NCBI GenBank assembly: GCA_018969455.1
Contig: JAGWYI010000135.1
Coordinates: 1-8,981 of the forward strand
Direction: 5' to 3'
DNA: 8,981 nucleotides
Source: Bacteroidota bacterium
GTDB lineage: Bacteria; Bacteroidota; Bacteroidia; Chitinophagales; Saprospiraceae
Part shown: positions 7,403-8,981 of the stretch, piece by piece
Layout: the number at the start of each line of letters is the position of its first letter
How positions within the stretch are numbered: position 1 is the stretch's first letter
Position numbers and translations under genes: made by a program
The notes under the pieces: model-generated
The model's input: only the letters and a program-made list of their open reading frames with translations
What the model was told of the DNA's origin: nothing
Database searches by the model: none

Positions 7403-7533
7403 AATTATACTTTTCGCTTGAATGGCTGCATCCCACTTCCTTACAAAAAATTGATATTCAAAAGTTTAAGCCGATCGCCATGCCAAGAAGCATGCCACGC
7501 ATGCGGCAAACCCGTTTCTTGCGCATCTAAATA

Positions 7534-7552
7534 ACTCAAGTTGTGACCTATT
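7534..7552. repeat. IS left inverted repeat
   Basis: ACTCAAGTTGTGACCTATT is the perfect reverse complement of 8437-8455. The transposase stop codon (7548-7550 on the minus strand) lies inside this repeat, so coding sequence and terminus overlap. Confidence 0.95.
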
Positions 7553-8369
7553 GCAACCATTTGTCTAATCCGTAAGCGAAAACGAAAACGAAGCACTTGA
7601 TCAGAAACCCGTTTGTGGTCACAGCATGGATTGAGTGGGGCAAAAGGCTGTTTATTGCGCTAAAAGTTGATTCGATCTGCCTTCTCATGTGTTTTTTCCA
7701 AAGCACGATTTGGTAAATATCCCCTCTTAGCGTGTTCTTTTTTCGGCAAACTTCCCAAGAACATCCATCCAATTGAGAACTGATATCCTCTACTTGGTAG
7801 TCTTGAAAGGCGCTGTCGGCAAAAATGGAAGAACCTTCTGGCAAGTTAAAATGCATGCGGTTGAGAAAATTTGAATCAAAATAGGAGCCTGGCAAAAAAG
7901 CGATCTCCACTGGAAGCCCATCCTGGGTCGTCAAAACAGCTACCTTGAATCCGTAGAAATAGGTTCTTTTTGAAACACATTTACCTCTAAAAATCTCATT
8001 GTCAACAAGTTTACACCTCGAAATCCGAATATTATGACAAACCGAAACCGGAAATGAATCGATTAAAAAGTTCTTTGTAGGGCTCTCTTGAACAAATATG
8101 GTGGCAAACAGATGAAAAATCTGTTCCAGTAAGACTTGATTACGGTGCATCCTGCGGTTGAATTGACTTTTGCTGAGCATTTCCTTGCAATGATGACTGA
8201 GCATGTACAAACGTGCTTTTTCAATATTGCCTCCGAAATATCGGCAGGCAACGAGCAAAGTGGTAAATATCAGCGCGTCGTTGACCTTCCTTTGAGGGTC
8301 TTCTTTGTGTTCAATTGCTTTTAATATATCGTCTAAAATGACATAAATTGCGACCGTGAAGAAATTCAT
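7548..8369 (-). CDS. IS982-family DDE transposase
   Basis: The protein has 273 residues and catalyses cut-and-paste or related transposition of the surrounding element. IS982 features are clear. The first catalytic Asp104 is in FLIDSFPVSVCHNIRI, followed by FRGKCVSKRTYFYGFKV. The second, Asp185, is in LPEGSSIFADSAFQDY, after PVEIAFLPGSYFD. Glu233 is in RRQIESTFSAI, followed by the LLPHSIHAVTTNGF block. All three catalytic residues are present and there is no frameshift. The length is a little below the usual ~290. The N-terminal ~95 residues form the helical DNA-binding part. The ATG at 8367-8369 has a GGAGG ribosome-binding site 5 bases upstream, unusual for Bacteroidota host genes, and it lies within an inverted repeat described separately. 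The gene runs convergent with the S9 peptidase gene. Confidence 0.95.
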   Translation of the reverse strand: MNFFTVAIYVILDDILKAIEHKEDPQRKVNDALIFTTLLVACRYFGGNIEKARLYMLSHHCKEMLSKSQFNRRMHRNQVLLEQIFHLFATIFVQESPTKNFLIDSFPVSVCHNIRISRCKLVDNEIFRGKCVSKRTYFYGFKVAVLTTQDGLPVEIAFLPGSYFDSNFLNRMHFNLPEGSSIFADSAFQDYQVEDISSQLDGCSWEVCRKKNTLRGDIYQIVLWKKHMRRQIESTFSAINSLLPHSIHAVTTNGFLIKCFVFVFAYGLDKWLQ

Positions 8370-8372
8370 ACT

Positions 8373-8414
8373 GACCTCCGTGTTTGAGTGTGGTAACCCA
8401 AATTAACGGAGGTC
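8373..8414. promoter_or_regulatory. Hairpin hiding the transposase ribosome-binding site; terminator-like on the plus strand
   Basis: GACCTCCGT (8373-8381) and ACGGAGGTC (8406-8414) form a perfect 9-bp stem, extended after a small bulge by TTTG (8383-8386) with CAAA (8399-8402). In minus-strand RNA the downstream arm contains the transposase GGAGG, so a transcript entering from outside the IS would fold and mask it. On the plus strand the stem is followed by TTTTTA (8415-8420), resembling a rho-independent terminator, though the loop is long. Both functions would insulate the IS and limit transposase made by read-through. The pairing is directly visible; the function is inferred by analogy with IS10 and IS50. 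Confidence 0.7.
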
Positions 8415-8429
8415 TTTTTATTTGTCGAA
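8399..8429 (-). promoter_or_regulatory. Putative transposase promoter
   Basis: Read on the minus strand, TTCG (8426-8429), a 19-bp spacer and TTAATTTG (8399-8406) resemble the Bacteroidota TTTG-N19-TAnnTTTG promoter, with one mismatch in each box. The predicted RNA start, a few bases further on, falls in the hairpin loop, so the native message would lack the blocking arm. Confidence 0.5.
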
Positions 8430-8436
8430 GTTTCCT

Positions 8437-8455
8437 AATAGGTCACAACTTGAGT
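8437..8455. repeat. IS right inverted repeat
   Basis: AATAGGTCACAACTTGAGT is the perfect reverse complement of 7534-7552. It is the end upstream of the transposase gene and lies 15 bp from the start codon of the next host gene. Confidence 0.95.
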
Positions 8456-8470
8456 TAATTAAAACTTCAA

Positions 8471-8981
8471 ATGACAGAAAATAAAGCAAAACAAAGCATT
8501 ATAAATGCATTAAAGAAGTATCTGTTTGAGGTACTTACCATTTTTATTGGCATTTCCATTTCGTTTCTATTTGATGAATGGAGAGAAAACCGAAAAGACG
8601 AAGAAATCGCGAGAAAAAATTTGATCTTTTTAAGAAGTAATTTGGTGCAGGATACCTTGATCTTAACCGGTATGACGGAAATTGGCAAGGCATCTATATA
8701 CAGCATCAACAAATTAATTTATTTTAATAAGGATTCAGAAATATCGGACAGCCTTAATGCCTATATCGATAAAGCCGCCGGTTACCTTGATTTCAAGCCC
8801 AACCAAATGGCTTATGAAGAAATAAAACAAACCGGGAATACCAGCTTAATTAAAAATGACACCTTGAAAAGGTCTTTTTTGTCCTATTATACCATTATAG
8901 CGCCTTACAGTGTGGAATGGTGCGCGGTGGATAAAAACCAAACCATGACCCAGTTGGTTCCCGAAATGAGCAATTATTTCC
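8471..8981 (+). CDS. DUF6090-like membrane protein (3' end outside window)
   Basis: The frame is open from the ATG at 8471 to the window edge, giving 170 residues without a stop. Residues 1-17 are basic and cytoplasmic (MTENKAKQSIINALKKY). Residues ~18-34 are a membrane segment (LFEVLTIFIGISISFLF). DEWRENRKDEEIARK follows, then a helical region starting NLIFLRSNLVQDTL. The order membrane helix, then W-E-RK-E, then long helix, then Y-E-IKQTGNTSLIKNDTLKRSFLSYY resembles the DUF6090 family of Bacteroidota, in which a typical member has ILIALQINNWNE and an 'YENLK--G---I-ND-L' segment. The function of that family is unknown. The IS right end is only 15 bp upstream, so the original promoter may have been displaced and expression may depend on the IS end. 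Confidence 0.75.
   Translation, partial: MTENKAKQSIINALKKYLFEVLTIFIGISISFLFDEWRENRKDEEIARKNLIFLRSNLVQDTLILTGMTEIGKASIYSINKLIYFNKDSEISDSLNAYIDKAAGYLDFKPNQMAYEEIKQTGNTSLIKNDTLKRSFLSYYTIIAPYSVEWCAVDKNQTMTQLVPEMSNYF

Larger units (their letters stand above)
7534..8455 (-). mobile_element. Complete IS982-family insertion sequence (922 bp)
   Basis: The element is bounded by 19-bp perfect inverted repeats and holds one transposase gene reading leftwards. Ends start with AC, as expected for this family, and the length is slightly below the usual ~1 kb. The inverted repeat can be extended by TA on both sides (21 bp), so the exact border is uncertain by 2 bp. The flanking hexamers TAAATA (7528-7533) and TAATTA (8456-8461) agree at 5 of 6 bases and could be a decayed target duplication. 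An exact duplication is not seen. Intact ends and an intact gene suggest the copy is recent or still active. Confidence 0.9.

Noticed and set aside
7490..7504. GCATGC-CAC-GCATGC doubled palindrome between the S9 gene and the IS
   Set aside because: It can form a 6-bp stem with a 3-nt loop, but there is no T-run after it, so it is not a terminator, and no repeat family or attachment role is supported.

Overview
The window looks like chromosomal DNA from a gliding or T9SS-bearing member of the Bacteroidota, probably of the Saprospiria/Chitinophagia/Cytophagia type. The grounds are a secreted protein with a type IX secretion (T9SS) C-terminal sorting domain, a gliding-motility lipoprotein (GldD), a SusC-type carboxypeptidase-regulatory domain, a TAnnTTTG-type promoter element, A-rich rather than Shine-Dalgarno leaders on the host genes, and a DUF6090-like membrane protein. 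The genus cannot be fixed from sequence alone.

Layout. (1) 1-1735: the 3' part of a large, codon-biased secreted repeat protein, ending in a T9SS sorting domain and a strong intrinsic terminator (1771-1817). (2) 1818-2356: no convincing gene. (3) 2357-2686 (minus): a small secreted protein made of a signal peptide plus one carboxypeptidase-regulatory-like domain, either standalone or a TonB-receptor stub. (4) 2929-3870 (plus): a membrane-anchored or secreted DNA/RNA non-specific endonuclease with a DKGH active site, divergent from (3). (5) 4024-7402 (plus): three closely spaced genes, a small unrecognised lipoprotein, gldD and a secreted S9 prolyl-oligopeptidase/DPP-IV-like peptidase, probably one operon. 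(6) 7534-8455: a complete IS982-family insertion sequence with 19-bp perfect inverted repeats and an intact DDE transposase on the minus strand. (7) 8471-8981: the 5' part of a DUF6090-like membrane protein, beginning 15 bp after the IS end.

How the parts fit. Nearly all host genes encode envelope or exported products. GldD supports gliding and T9SS function, and the first gene is a T9SS cargo, although nothing shows they are co-regulated. I see no clearly new multi-gene system. The most instructive structure is the IS leader: an inverted repeat buries the transposase ribosome-binding site in read-through RNA, while a near-consensus Bacteroidota promoter placed at the stem would make a native transcript lacking the blocking arm. 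The unrecognised lipoprotein and the unusual gldD neighbourhood are the best leads for new biology.
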